IMG/VR virus record: IMGVR_UViG_3300037193_000788
Location: 1-40,284 of that record
Source of the DNA: a virus
Strand: one strand, 5' to 3'
Length of the DNA: 40,284 nt
Below, in pieces: positions 1 through 7,669 of this stretch (the first letter of the stretch is position 1; every line of letters begins with the position of its first letter). Both the position numbers and the translations under genes were made by a program. Below the pieces are notes generated by a model that was not told where the DNA came from, did no database searches, and saw only the letters and a program-made list of their open reading frames with translations.

Positions 1-183
1 AGTGCAAATGCATTTCGCCTTGGGTAAGCCGCGAACCCATCTCTGCACAGTCTTTGTCTCATAGATCCGGATGAGCCCCCATATAATCGAAACGAGCGCT
101 GCTATAGAGGGGAGCCACCCCCCCATGATTGCGACGATATTGGCGACAGACAGTGTGTCAACCGCTGGTTTGAGCTGTTGCAT
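1..183 (-). CDS. Holin-like small membrane protein (C-terminus cut by window edge)
   Basis: The reading frame starts at the ATG at 183-181, with an AAGGGG ribosome-binding site just upstream, and is still open at the window edge after 61 residues. The visible part has a hydrophilic start (MQQLKPAVDTLSV), a hydrophobic stretch of about 30 residues (NIVAIMGGWLPSIAALVSII), then a basic tail beginning RIYETKTVQRW. Short proteins with GWLP-type turns and an RIYE-type tail are familiar as podovirus holins, which form inner-membrane lesions at lysis. Being last in the late operon, after the ejection genes, fits lysis. The call is by appearance and position; a small spanin-like protein is an alternative. 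Confidence 0.6.
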   Translation of the reverse strand, partial: MQQLKPAVDTLSVANIVAIMGGWLPSIAALVSIIWGLIRIYETKTVQRWVRGLPKAKCICT

Positions 184-195
184 GGGCTACCCCTT

Positions 196-219
196 AAAAA
201 AAATCCCGCTCGTGGCGGG
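196..219 (-). terminator. Rho-independent terminator, leftward
   Basis: On the minus strand a CCCGC/GCGGG stem with a five-base loop is followed by A and eight T. It lies between the protease gene and the holin-like gene. Confidence 0.75.
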
Positions 220-266
220 TTGTTGTAGAACTTTTTGTTTTGCACTGCATCAAATGTCTTCTGGAA

Positions 267-1238
267 TTACATCCGTTCGGCGGCCAGCCACAAAATGAAA
301 ACCAAGAGAATGGCGCCGGCGATAATCACTCCGGATTTGCTGGATTTTTTCTCCGGCTTCGGAGCTGGTGGAACGGGATCTGGCGCGGGTTCTGGCTTCG
401 GCGGTTCAGGGATTGGTTCGGGCTGAGGTTCTGGCGCGGGCGCTGGGGGAGGCTCGGGCTTCACAATCTCAACGTCACGATATCCGCGAATTACCCACGC
501 CTCGAAAACCTCGCCAAGCTGGCGGTACTCCAGCCGCCCGAACCCACCGTCGCCCCACTCTTTCCCCCACGAGTTGACGTAAATGAAGCTCGCCAAGTCA
601 TCGTCGTAGCCAATAATCGTGACGGCGTGATTGCCGATGTACTTGGCGCCATTGCTGTAGATCGTATAGTTCTGGTCTTTCAGTGGGCCTTTCAGAGCCA
701 AAATTGGCTCATACACCCGCATGGCAATAATCACCGGCAGGCCCTCTGCCAGCGCGCTCTTGACGTTGGTCACCGCATCCCAGAAGCCGACGCCACTACC
801 AAAGGTTGCCAATTGAACGGCCTCATACCGGGTGATTTTGCGCGTGGCCGCACTAGCATAGCACTCGGGCGGCGGAGTGCCGGTCTTCTCAGAGTTCGCG
901 TAGGGATATTCTGACTCAAGGCAGAAGCCGAACTTCATCCCCATCTTGATCGCATTGCGCAGGTTCGCGCCTGGCTGGTCAAGACGCTGCTCGTAGGCTC
1001 GCGTCACGTCGTAGTTGAATTGCGGACTGAGGTCATCCAGGTAACCGCCGCAATTGTCGATCACTTCGGCCGCCGTCGTCGTGGAATGCGCAGTGCAAGA
1101 GCCGGCGTCCCGCTGGTTCTCGATTTCCTCCACTTCCGGTATCAGATCCACCGCTGGCGGCAGTTCCTTGTTCGACGGCTGATAGATAAAATCCCGGTCA
1201 TCAGCCGGCGATTGGACGAGGTGCGATAGGCGAATCAA
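267..1238 (-). CDS. Papain-like (C1A) cysteine protease with proline-rich stalk and C-terminal membrane anchor
   Basis: This 323-aa protein has the papain catalytic set in order: Gln42 (oxyanion) and Cys48 in NQRDAGSCTAHS, His204 in GNHAVTIIGYD and Asn222 in YVNSWGKEWGDGGFG. Residues 25-255 form the peptidase domain. There is no signal peptide and little room for a propeptide. Residues 261-296 are a Pro/Glu/Ala-rich stalk, and 303-319 are a single hydrophobic helix ending in AAERM, so it looks tail-anchored. Lysis endopeptidases of phages are usually of other folds. It sits between the ejection-protein genes and the holin, with terminators on both sides. It could act on the envelope during lysis or entry, or on a host protein. 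The fold is clear; the target is unknown. Confidence 0.88.
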   Translation of the reverse strand: MIRLSHLVQSPADDRDFIYQPSNKELPPAVDLIPEVEEIENQRDAGSCTAHSTTTAAEVIDNCGGYLDDLSPQFNYDVTRAYEQRLDQPGANLRNAIKMGMKFGFCLESEYPYANSEKTGTPPPECYASAATRKITRYEAVQLATFGSGVGFWDAVTNVKSALAEGLPVIIAMRVYEPILALKGPLKDQNYTIYSNGAKYIGNHAVTIIGYDDDLASFIYVNSWGKEWGDGGFGRLEYRQLGEVFEAWVIRGYRDVEIVKPEPPPAPAPEPQPEPIPEPPKPEPAPDPVPPAPKPEKKSSKSGVIIAGAILLVFILWLAAERM

Positions 1239-1250
1239 TTTCGGCTCCAG

Positions 1251-1275
1251 AAATAAAAAACCGCCCGGAGGCGGT
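1251..1275 (-). terminator. Rho-independent terminator, leftward
   Basis: Minus strand: ACCGCC-TCCG-GGCGGT stem-loop followed by TTTTTTATTT. It separates the ejection-protein gene from the protease gene. The same stem and loop recur inside the portal gene near 20045. Confidence 0.85.
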
Positions 1276-1321
1276 CAGTTGTTATTATTGCAACGCATCA
1301 ATACAGCCACTTGGCCGTGTG

Positions 1322-1327
1322 TATAAT
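1322..1327 (+). promoter_or_regulatory. Possible -10 box for a rightward small gene
   Basis: A perfect TATAAT lies 28 nt before the GTG at 1355. No convincing -35 is seen at the usual distance, so the promoter is tentative. Confidence 0.3.
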
Positions 1328-1354
1328 GGGGATTTTGGTTATTGGGCGGTGGCC

Positions 1355-1507
1355 GTGGAATTTACTGATTACCTTTGGCTGAAGTTCTTTGTCCTTGTTG
1401 GCCTTGCTGCAATATATGGTTTTTGGCGGGGCTTTACCGGGAAGTCGAAACCACCGGCGCAGCGAGATAAAGCGGCTGCTGAACGCGAGAATCAGACAAA
1501 ATCCTAG
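1355..1507 (+). CDS. Small single-span membrane protein on the opposite strand
   Basis: A 50-aa frame starts at GTG 1355, after GGGCGGTGGCC; a longer version could start at GTG 1319. The protein has a hydrophobic core (YLWLKFFVLVGLAAIYGFW), then RGFTGKS and a charged, Lys/Glu-rich tail. It runs against the late operon, and its end overlaps the 3' end of the neighbouring leftward gene by 74 bp. The possible -10 box upstream suggests independent expression, like a moron or lysogenic-conversion gene. The function is unknown. The membrane segment and sensible composition favour a real gene, but a chance frame is possible. Confidence 0.45.
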   Translation: MEFTDYLWLKFFVLVGLAAIYGFWRGFTGKSKPPAQRDKAAAERENQTKS

Positions 1508-3368
1508 TCAGCATCCCAGGCGCTGCCAACTGCGGATTGCTAACGAGTCCCGGCGCCGCCAATTGCGGATCAAGCATCATGTTCACCAGCCTGTTTCTGA
1601 TTGCCTCGTTCGGCCCGGAGTAAGCCAAGCGCCCAACCTGACCAAGCACCCCACTTACACCATACTTATCAGCAAGTCGCGACAGCCCATCGCCAAGAGC
1701 TGAATTCAGGATGTTGTCCGTAGCAAGATTTTGGAACGTGTTAGAACCTATTGATCTTCCAAGGCCAAGGTTATCCTGCCGAAGCAGATCATCATGAATG
1801 GCCCTTAGGGCGCTAAGTTGATCGTCGGTTACGGATTTGGCTGCATTAAAACCAGGTGCAGACCGAAGTCTTTCTAGTGACTCTATGGAATTTTTTACTT
1901 TTGCGAGAGTAATATTTCCTCTCGCATCTGTTAATCTCAGCCCCTGCAGAGTTTCCATTGAGTTAATTGGCTTGCTCATAGCCGCATAAGTTGCATTTGC
2001 CTCTGCATAAGTTTGGCTCAACTTCTCCATCACTGTTGTAAGTTTATTTTGCAGATTACCCAGTGATTCTGCCTCCCCTCCCCGTCCCTCTCTGACGGCC
2101 TTGCTAATCTTGTCGTCAATGATGGTCTTCATGTCTTGCAACCCGCGAAGGCTTCCATTAAAAGAGGGCTTTTCGAGCCTATCGCGCGCCAAACGTTGCG
2201 CTTCCTTCCTCGCTTCGAGGATGGTAGGGGCTTTGTTCAATTGGGTGATTTGCCCTTTTAGCCATGGTGTTAATGGTTGCTGATTAGCCTGGTCTAGCGC
2301 CTCGTCATAAAGTTGCTTTGCGACAGTTTTACGGTCAGCTTTGAAAAACTCCAGCTTGCTAGGATCGCCAGCAATCTCATCAAACAGTGCGGTACGCGCA
2401 GCAGCATTTTGCGCCTCGCGCTCAATAAACGCGTTCGGTCGGATGTCTCGCGTGCCCCGCTGAAGCGTCGCCAAGCCTGCGTTTCCGGTTGCTTCGGCTA
2501 ACGTCGGCGTGGAGCCAGGAACGATTTGTGCCGCATTGATCGATGTTGGCCCCCCCCTAGCAAACTGACGAATCACATTCTGTGCAATTTCTTCCTGCCC
2601 CTTTTGGGTAAATGGCTGCACGAAAGAACGCATGGCGTTTCCGAGATATTCACTACCCCTAGCAGCGCCAGCGATAGCAGGAGGCAAGGCAGCTCCTACC
2701 ATTGCGCCGGTCAAAGCGCTATCAGGGCTCACAAGCGCGGTTGACGCGCCGCCAGTAATCGCGCCGCCGGCAGAGCGCAGGCCAATATTCCCAAGCTTTG
2801 CCAGTTTAGACGCATCATCCGCGAGATTGATGCCAGTGCGAAAGCCGCCAGATGAGATTGCGTTGCCGAGTGCCTGCACTTTCGGCGCAGCGGACAGCGC
2901 CTTCACTCCAGCGCCAAGGACGCCGCCAACCGGCCAAGTGGCAGCTACGTTTCCGCCGATACGCCCAACGTTGAAGGCGGTCGAATCATTGTGCTCGTCA
3001 TTAAAGGCTTTCAGCGACTCATTACGAGCGTCGTTCCAGCGTTTGATGGCGGACGGCTGCCGGCCTGTCACGAGTTCGCTTACCGCGGGCGATGTGACCT
3101 TGTCTCGCACGTATTCGCCACCTTCGACGGCTGCATTAATCAGCGTGTTGCCGATATCCGCGAACCCGCTTGCGATGCCTCCAGCAGTATTGCCAAGGCC
3201 AGACGCAACACTGTTGATAAATGACTCATCATTTTTCTTGATTGCCATCTGCTTATCGCCAACAAGTGCAGAGTGAGTCGCTTTCTTCGGCGGCTGAATG
3301 TCATCAAACATCCCGCCGCCACCAGTCGGCGCGCCTCGTTGCGGCGCCAGATCGTCAAACATTCCCAT
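1434..3368 (-). CDS. Ejection-type internal virion protein, 644 aa
   Basis: The start ATG shares a base with the upstream stop (TAATG), so translation is coupled. The N-terminus carries two copies of an MFDD(L/I) motif (MGMFDDLAPQ and GGMFDDIQPP), often seen at the start of podovirus internal proteins. A small-residue-rich hydrophobic stretch (about 130-230) with many Gly/Ala follows, then a long helical, Lys/Glu-rich part (about 250-540). This fits a protein packaged in the head and ejected ahead of the DNA to form a channel in the envelope, like the three ejection proteins of P22 or T7. It is the third of three consecutive large genes of this kind. No enzymatic motif is recognised. Confidence 0.55.
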   Translation of the reverse strand: MGMFDDLAPQRGAPTGGGGMFDDIQPPKKATHSALVGDKQMAIKKNDESFINSVASGLGNTAGGIASGFADIGNTLINAAVEGGEYVRDKVTSPAVSELVTGRQPSAIKRWNDARNESLKAFNDEHNDSTAFNVGRIGGNVAATWPVGGVLGAGVKALSAAPKVQALGNAISSGGFRTGINLADDASKLAKLGNIGLRSAGGAITGGASTALVSPDSALTGAMVGAALPPAIAGAARGSEYLGNAMRSFVQPFTQKGQEEIAQNVIRQFARGGPTSINAAQIVPGSTPTLAEATGNAGLATLQRGTRDIRPNAFIEREAQNAAARTALFDEIAGDPSKLEFFKADRKTVAKQLYDEALDQANQQPLTPWLKGQITQLNKAPTILEARKEAQRLARDRLEKPSFNGSLRGLQDMKTIIDDKISKAVREGRGGEAESLGNLQNKLTTVMEKLSQTYAEANATYAAMSKPINSMETLQGLRLTDARGNITLAKVKNSIESLERLRSAPGFNAAKSVTDDQLSALRAIHDDLLRQDNLGLGRSIGSNTFQNLATDNILNSALGDGLSRLADKYGVSGVLGQVGRLAYSGPNEAIRNRLVNMMLDPQLAAPGLVSNPQLAAPGMLTRILSDSRVQQPLYLAAPVVSTSR

Positions 3369-4906
3369 TATCGAATCCCATGATTTGTTATGCCGGCAGC
3401 CTCAAGACGGCGGATGATTTCAGCTTTTGCGGACGGGTTACGCATGATGGCGTTTTGAGCGTCGCGAACGGCTGCTTGCTGGTTTGCATACCCGAACTCC
3501 TTCCACGTCTTCTGCGCTGTCTGCGGTGCCGACTTGGCACCTTGTGTGCGGCCAATTTCCCGCTCAAGCGCGGCACGGTTCGCCGGGTTGGTTTCGCGGG
3601 ACAATTCCTCTTGCAGAATTGCGAGGCGTTCAGAATCGCGTGCTGGCTGCGTACCAGCGACACTTTCATTTATCTGCGTCCATGAGCCGTTAGGATTTGC
3701 CAAAGGCGCGGTAGGCGGCTTCCCGCCGTCTTTGCCGCCACCTTTCATGCGCTGGAATGCCTCGTCAACGCCGACCAAGTGCCCTTTTTCAGTCAAATAG
3801 CGCTCCCGGAACGCAAGCTGCTCTTCTGCGTTCCTCAACTGCTCAGCGAACTGCTCGCGGATGTTGCGGTTGACATTGCCGTCTTTATCAACACCAGGCA
3901 GACTCTGCAAATAGAGCGCAATGTCACGGTCGGAAGTCGTGCCAGAGCCCGGAACACGTTGCATTGGCGCTAGCCTGGCTTGGATCGACTCCATTTCGCG
4001 CTTTTCTGGGTCAAACGTCCACAAGTTAGCTCTATCAAGCAAGCCTCCTGTTGCTTGCTCGCGGTTCAACTCCCCGAATCGCTCAAGGTCGCGCATAGCA
4101 GCCCGACCTTGGGTGACTTGTGCACGCAGATCGTCCAAGCGCTTGTTGTCTTGCTCATATACACGAGCGCGCATCTGGTCTTGCTCTTTTGGAGAACGAA
4201 GGCTAGCCCAAGGAGCAAGCTGGTCAACTGCGGGCGCAACTTCGGCGCTAGCAGGAACTCCTGCAGGCATGCCGAGGGCCGCTGCTGTCGGCGATGCGGG
4301 GGCAGCGTTTGACGACTGAGCAGCAAATGGACGAGCCGGCGCGACCTCGCCACCACGCGGATTGAATGTTTGTGCTGGTGTGTATTCATTGCCAGGAATG
4401 TACTTCAAGTTATCCGGCACGCCAGCATCAAGCCATTTCGTCCCGCTGCGATTGTCCTGCACGAAATAACCAGGTTTGCCAGTAGTTGGATGAATACCGA
4501 TCTTTGGCTCCAGGCCGAAATCCGCAGTGCTCGTCATGCTCTTAAGCGCGGATTCCGGGTCGATCTCGAACATATCTGCCGACGTTGGCTTGTAAGTCGG
4601 ATCGCTCTCCATCTTTGCGCGAAGGCGCCCGATAGCTGCCTGTTGGGCAGTCTCGGTGTCAATTTTGCGCTGGATTTGGCTCATCTGCGCCTTCCGATGA
4701 TCCGCCATCATCTTGCGCTCTTCCGCCTCCTGCTGCGCCCTCAATGCGCCCTGATACCCCTGCAGCCCGCCTCCCAGCATGGAACCAAGCACCTGCCCGG
4801 TACTCACCGGCACGCGAGACGGCCCGGACATTTGCAGCCCTTGCGCGGCAGCAGCTAGCAGGCCCATCGTTTCCGGATTGGCGAAGGCATTTTCAAACAG
4901 ACCCAT
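3368..4906 (-). CDS. Ejection-type or coiled-coil structural protein, 512 aa
   Basis: I start this at ATG 4906 because AAAGGG lies at the right distance (AAAGGGATGAAA then ATG); a TTG at 4921 and an ATG at 4910 are also in frame but have no usable ribosome-binding site. The protein begins MGLFENAFANPETMGLLAAA, a short amphipathic and hydrophobic stretch. An Arg/Gln/Glu-rich coiled-coil region (about 60-100), a Pro/Ala-rich linker and further helices follow. Position between two other ejection-type proteins and the lack of enzyme motifs suggest an internal virion protein. It is a confident gene with a tentative role. Confidence 0.55.
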   Translation of the reverse strand: MGLFENAFANPETMGLLAAAAQGLQMSGPSRVPVSTGQVLGSMLGGGLQGYQGALRAQQEAEERKMMADHRKAQMSQIQRKIDTETAQQAAIGRLRAKMESDPTYKPTSADMFEIDPESALKSMTSTADFGLEPKIGIHPTTGKPGYFVQDNRSGTKWLDAGVPDNLKYIPGNEYTPAQTFNPRGGEVAPARPFAAQSSNAAPASPTAAALGMPAGVPASAEVAPAVDQLAPWASLRSPKEQDQMRARVYEQDNKRLDDLRAQVTQGRAAMRDLERFGELNREQATGGLLDRANLWTFDPEKREMESIQARLAPMQRVPGSGTTSDRDIALYLQSLPGVDKDGNVNRNIREQFAEQLRNAEEQLAFRERYLTEKGHLVGVDEAFQRMKGGGKDGGKPPTAPLANPNGSWTQINESVAGTQPARDSERLAILQEELSRETNPANRAALEREIGRTQGAKSAPQTAQKTWKEFGYANQQAAVRDAQNAIMRNPSAKAEIIRRLEAAGITNHGIR

Positions 4907-4917
4907 TTTCATCCCTT

Positions 4918-6846
4918 TCAAAACGAATTTGCGAGATCAGACCAGCCCAAACCGGTCGACGCCGAGTTCCCGCCAAGCCAGTTGTTGAAGCCGCTGTTGT
5001 TCAACGAACCGGAGCCTTTCATCGCATTCCAAAGCCCCAGGCCAGCCATCGCACCGCTCAAAGCGCCGCCTACCTTGTTCTCGTATAGCGGAGAGGTTTG
5101 AGTCGAAGATGTGCCAAGACCAGTATATGGCGACAGCAAATTACTCGTCTGCCCAAGGCGCGACATGCCGTAAGCATCCTGATTGGCGCCATATTGGTAT
5201 GCATCGCCAAGCAATCCTCTCGATGCGCCAATGCCTGCGATCTTATTTGCGGAGTTGAGTTGATTGGTGGAAAGTTGCGATTGCAGATTGGCCTGATTGG
5301 CTTGCTGGTTAAGCTGCGCCTGATTGGTCGCTACGCCGTACTGCTGCGCGCCAAGACCAGACATTGCCGACAATGCGCGGTTGCGGTCAGTGTCATATGC
5401 CCCCGCCTGCGCGGCCACGGCGGCATCCGTGTTGCCCTGGCCGAAACGCTGCAGTGCGCGGCCCATCTGCGTGCTGTAGTCTTCCAGTGCGCGGCCCTCA
5501 GCAATGCCCTGCCGGCTGCTGCCCATGGCGCCGTTGATCATCGCGCCGCTACGGATGCTTGGCAAAATATTCTGTGTCAGGTTCCGCGTGACGTCGGAAA
5601 GCTGATCTTGGAATGCATTGGTGGACTGGTTGATGCCGCGCTGAATCGCGCCAGTCAGGAACGGATTCGAACCAGGGGCGCCATAAACCATGTCCTGGTA
5701 GGCTGGCGCCAAATTGAGATTGTTCTGCCCTGGCGCATTGATCTGGGCGGCTTGCATCTGCGGGGCCGCGATATTACTGTCCTGCAGCCCTCGTGCCGCG
5801 TTTTGGCTCTCATAGAAATTCTGAGAACCCCATGTCTGCAGATACTTGTCCATGTCCGAGCCAAACCCGGCCATGCCGGTATTCTGCGGCTTGGTAGACT
5901 CAGACAGAACGCGAGACAGGAACCCATTATTGCCGTTCGATCCATACAGAATCGCAGCCATGCGGGGGTCAATCTGCTGCTGCGTCGTCGAGGTCATGTT
6001 GTCGGGGCCATTGCTCCCGGCACCGCCGAGCAGGCCGCCGATAAGAGTCGATCCGGCCTTGCTGGTCGCGAAGTCTATCCCTTTGTCTATGGCAGTGTCC
6101 CACATGCTGCCGCCACCTGTGCCGCCGGCACTTCCACCGATGCCGCCAGCTCCACTTGCCGCCCCGCCGCCAGCACCACTACCAGCCGCGCTACCTGCGC
6201 CAGACGCTAAGCCGGCACCACCAGCGGCCCCAAGTCCAGCCAACGTTTCCGCGCCAAAGAAGCCAGAGCCAAGGCTACCAAGCGCCCCTGTCGATGCGCC
6301 GGTAGCGGTAAATCCAAGACCCGTTCCGGCGCCAGCGGTCAATCCGCCAGAGCCAACTGCGCCAGTGATGCCAGTCGCGCCGCCAGCTCCCAAGGACACC
6401 CCGGAGCCAAGCGTCGCGCCAGCTCCAGCACCAGCACCAGCCGTCCCGGCCGCCGCGCCGCCAGCACTACCAGCAGCCGCACCGGTGCCGGCAGCGCCAA
6501 CACCTGCAGCATACGCAGCCAATGGCGCAAAAAGTGTGGCCAGCATCCACGGGTTCGGGCGAGTCTGTCCATATGCATAGGGAATACGCTCAATACTGCC
6601 GTCCGCACCGCGAGTTAACTTCCAGCCGGAGCCCCGCCCTTTGTAGCCCTCTTCGGCAAGGTCCGACTCCAAATTGTGCATCTGCACAATCGGATCACCG
6701 TTGCTGTAATAGTTGCCGGAGAATGTGAGGCCGGGAACCTGTCGAAGCAGGTTCTCTCTTGTATATAAATCATCACCGGCATTCCGGATCTGATTGATAT
6801 ACGAAGCCAATTGATCGTAATTCCAATTGTCGATTGGAGTCGCCAT
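4918..6846 (-). CDS. Gly/Ala-rich ejection-type virion protein, 642 aa
   Basis: The start has an AAGGGCG site eight bases upstream. After a folded N-terminal 100 residues (MATPIDNWNYDQLASYINQ...), residues 100-290 are an almost pure Gly/Ala/Ser/Thr low-complexity stretch. A Gln/Asn-rich helical part follows, with repeated NQAQLNQQANQ-type segments around 510-560. Such glycine-rich segments are common in phage DNA-ejection and tail-tip proteins that insert into membranes. It ends 12 bases before the start of the next gene, with that gene's ribosome-binding site in its last codons. The role is inferred from composition and from its place after the fibre and nozzle genes. Confidence 0.55.
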   Translation of the reverse strand: MATPIDNWNYDQLASYINQIRNAGDDLYTRENLLRQVPGLTFSGNYYSNGDPIVQMHNLESDLAEEGYKGRGSGWKLTRGADGSIERIPYAYGQTRPNPWMLATLFAPLAAYAAGVGAAGTGAAAGSAGGAAAGTAGAGAGAGATLGSGVSLGAGGATGITGAVGSGGLTAGAGTGLGFTATGASTGALGSLGSGFFGAETLAGLGAAGGAGLASGAGSAAGSGAGGGAASGAGGIGGSAGGTGGGSMWDTAIDKGIDFATSKAGSTLIGGLLGGAGSNGPDNMTSTTQQQIDPRMAAILYGSNGNNGFLSRVLSESTKPQNTGMAGFGSDMDKYLQTWGSQNFYESQNAARGLQDSNIAAPQMQAAQINAPGQNNLNLAPAYQDMVYGAPGSNPFLTGAIQRGINQSTNAFQDQLSDVTRNLTQNILPSIRSGAMINGAMGSSRQGIAEGRALEDYSTQMGRALQRFGQGNTDAAVAAQAGAYDTDRNRALSAMSGLGAQQYGVATNQAQLNQQANQANLQSQLSTNQLNSANKIAGIGASRGLLGDAYQYGANQDAYGMSRLGQTSNLLSPYTGLGTSSTQTSPLYENKVGGALSGAMAGLGLWNAMKGSGSLNNSGFNNWLGGNSASTGLGWSDLANSF

Positions 6847-6860
6847 GATTCGCCCTTAGC

Positions 6861-6889
6861 AAATAAAAAAGGCACCCGAAGGTGCCTTT
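6861..6889 (-). terminator. Rho-independent terminator, leftward
   Basis: Minus strand: AAAGGCACC-TTCG-GGTGCCTTT stem-loop running into TTTTTTATTT. It lies between the fibre-like gene and the first ejection-protein gene. Confidence 0.85.
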
Positions 6890-6907
6890 GTTGATCTTTC
6901 AATTTCT

Positions 6908-7669
6908 CTAGTCAATTTCCACGTTCAGCATTTCGAGCCGAGCGCTTGTATTTGCCGTATTGCTGGACCACTTGGCGCGGACATCTAGAGTCAATGCGCC
7001 ATTCGTTGCAAAATTTGTTGGCGCAAGCAGCCCGGTTCCGTGTGCAATCGTGCCGCCCGTGTTCGTGATCCAGCGGCCAGCGCCAACGCAAGAAGTTGCT
7101 GCAGACGGTGCCGCCCTCGCCGTGAACTCAAATTCGAGCAAGTGCAGATCCGTCGTCGCGCCAGGGTCTACGGCTGTCGTGGCAATCAGGCTAGTTCCGC
7201 CGATGCGCATTTCTACGGTCAGCGTGTCCGTACCTGATGCGTTGTTCACCACCACCAGCGCCTTTGCCTTGAGCACGCTCCCCTGCTGCAGAACACTTGC
7301 CGGGATGCTATAGGTCTGCGCGAAGGCAACGAAAGCATTGTTTGATGCTGCCGCCGTCACTGTGTCGGATGCCGAGACATTCGCCGTCACCCGGCCACCC
7401 ATTGCAAAGCGCTTCCAATAGGTTCCAAGGTAGATGTAGGCGCCCTGACCATAGCCAGGATTCCAGTTCGAGCCGTCTGCATAACGCATATCGCCGTCGC
7501 GTGGCTTCGATGGCGATACGTGCGTCTTGTCGAGATGTCCAAGCGCCAGCAACTGCACAGACGCACTGATCTTGCGCAATTCATCACGCAGAAATCGCTG
7601 TAATTGCCTTGGCTCAGCTGGCGGATCGTCTGGCGCGTAACCGATACTGCTAATAGTCGTTGTGCGCAT
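6908..7669 (-). CDS. Fibre- or spike-like structural protein, 253 aa
   Basis: The start overlaps the stop of the nozzle-like gene (TGATG). The N-terminal part (about 1-90) has a helical segment (RQLQRFLRDELRKISASVQ) followed by DGDMRYADGSNWNPGYGQG and YIYLGTYWKRF, an arrangement common in virion-attached domains of podovirus fibres. The remainder is beta-rich with alternating Thr/Val/Ala, consistent with a jelly-roll receptor-binding or decoration domain. It may be a short tail spike or head fibre. The family is not firmly recognised. Confidence 0.5.
   Translation of the reverse strand: MRTTTISSIGYAPDDPPAEPRQLQRFLRDELRKISASVQLLALGHLDKTHVSPSKPRDGDMRYADGSNWNPGYGQGAYIYLGTYWKRFAMGGRVTANVSASDTVTAAASNNAFVAFAQTYSIPASVLQQGSVLKAKALVVVNNASGTDTLTVEMRIGGTSLIATTAVDPGATTDLHLLEFEFTARAAPSAATSCVGAGRWITNTGGTIAHGTGLLAPTNFATNGALTLDVRAKWSSNTANTSARLEMLNVEID

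Noticed and set aside
2632-3276. Long plus-strand frames opposite the ejection-protein and other late genes
   Set aside because: They are mirror images of high-GC third-position coding on the minus strand and show no recognisable domain or start signal.
5846-6580. Pro/Ala-rich plus-strand frame of 244 codons
   Set aside because: It is the complement of the Gly/Ala-rich stretch of the ejection-type protein.
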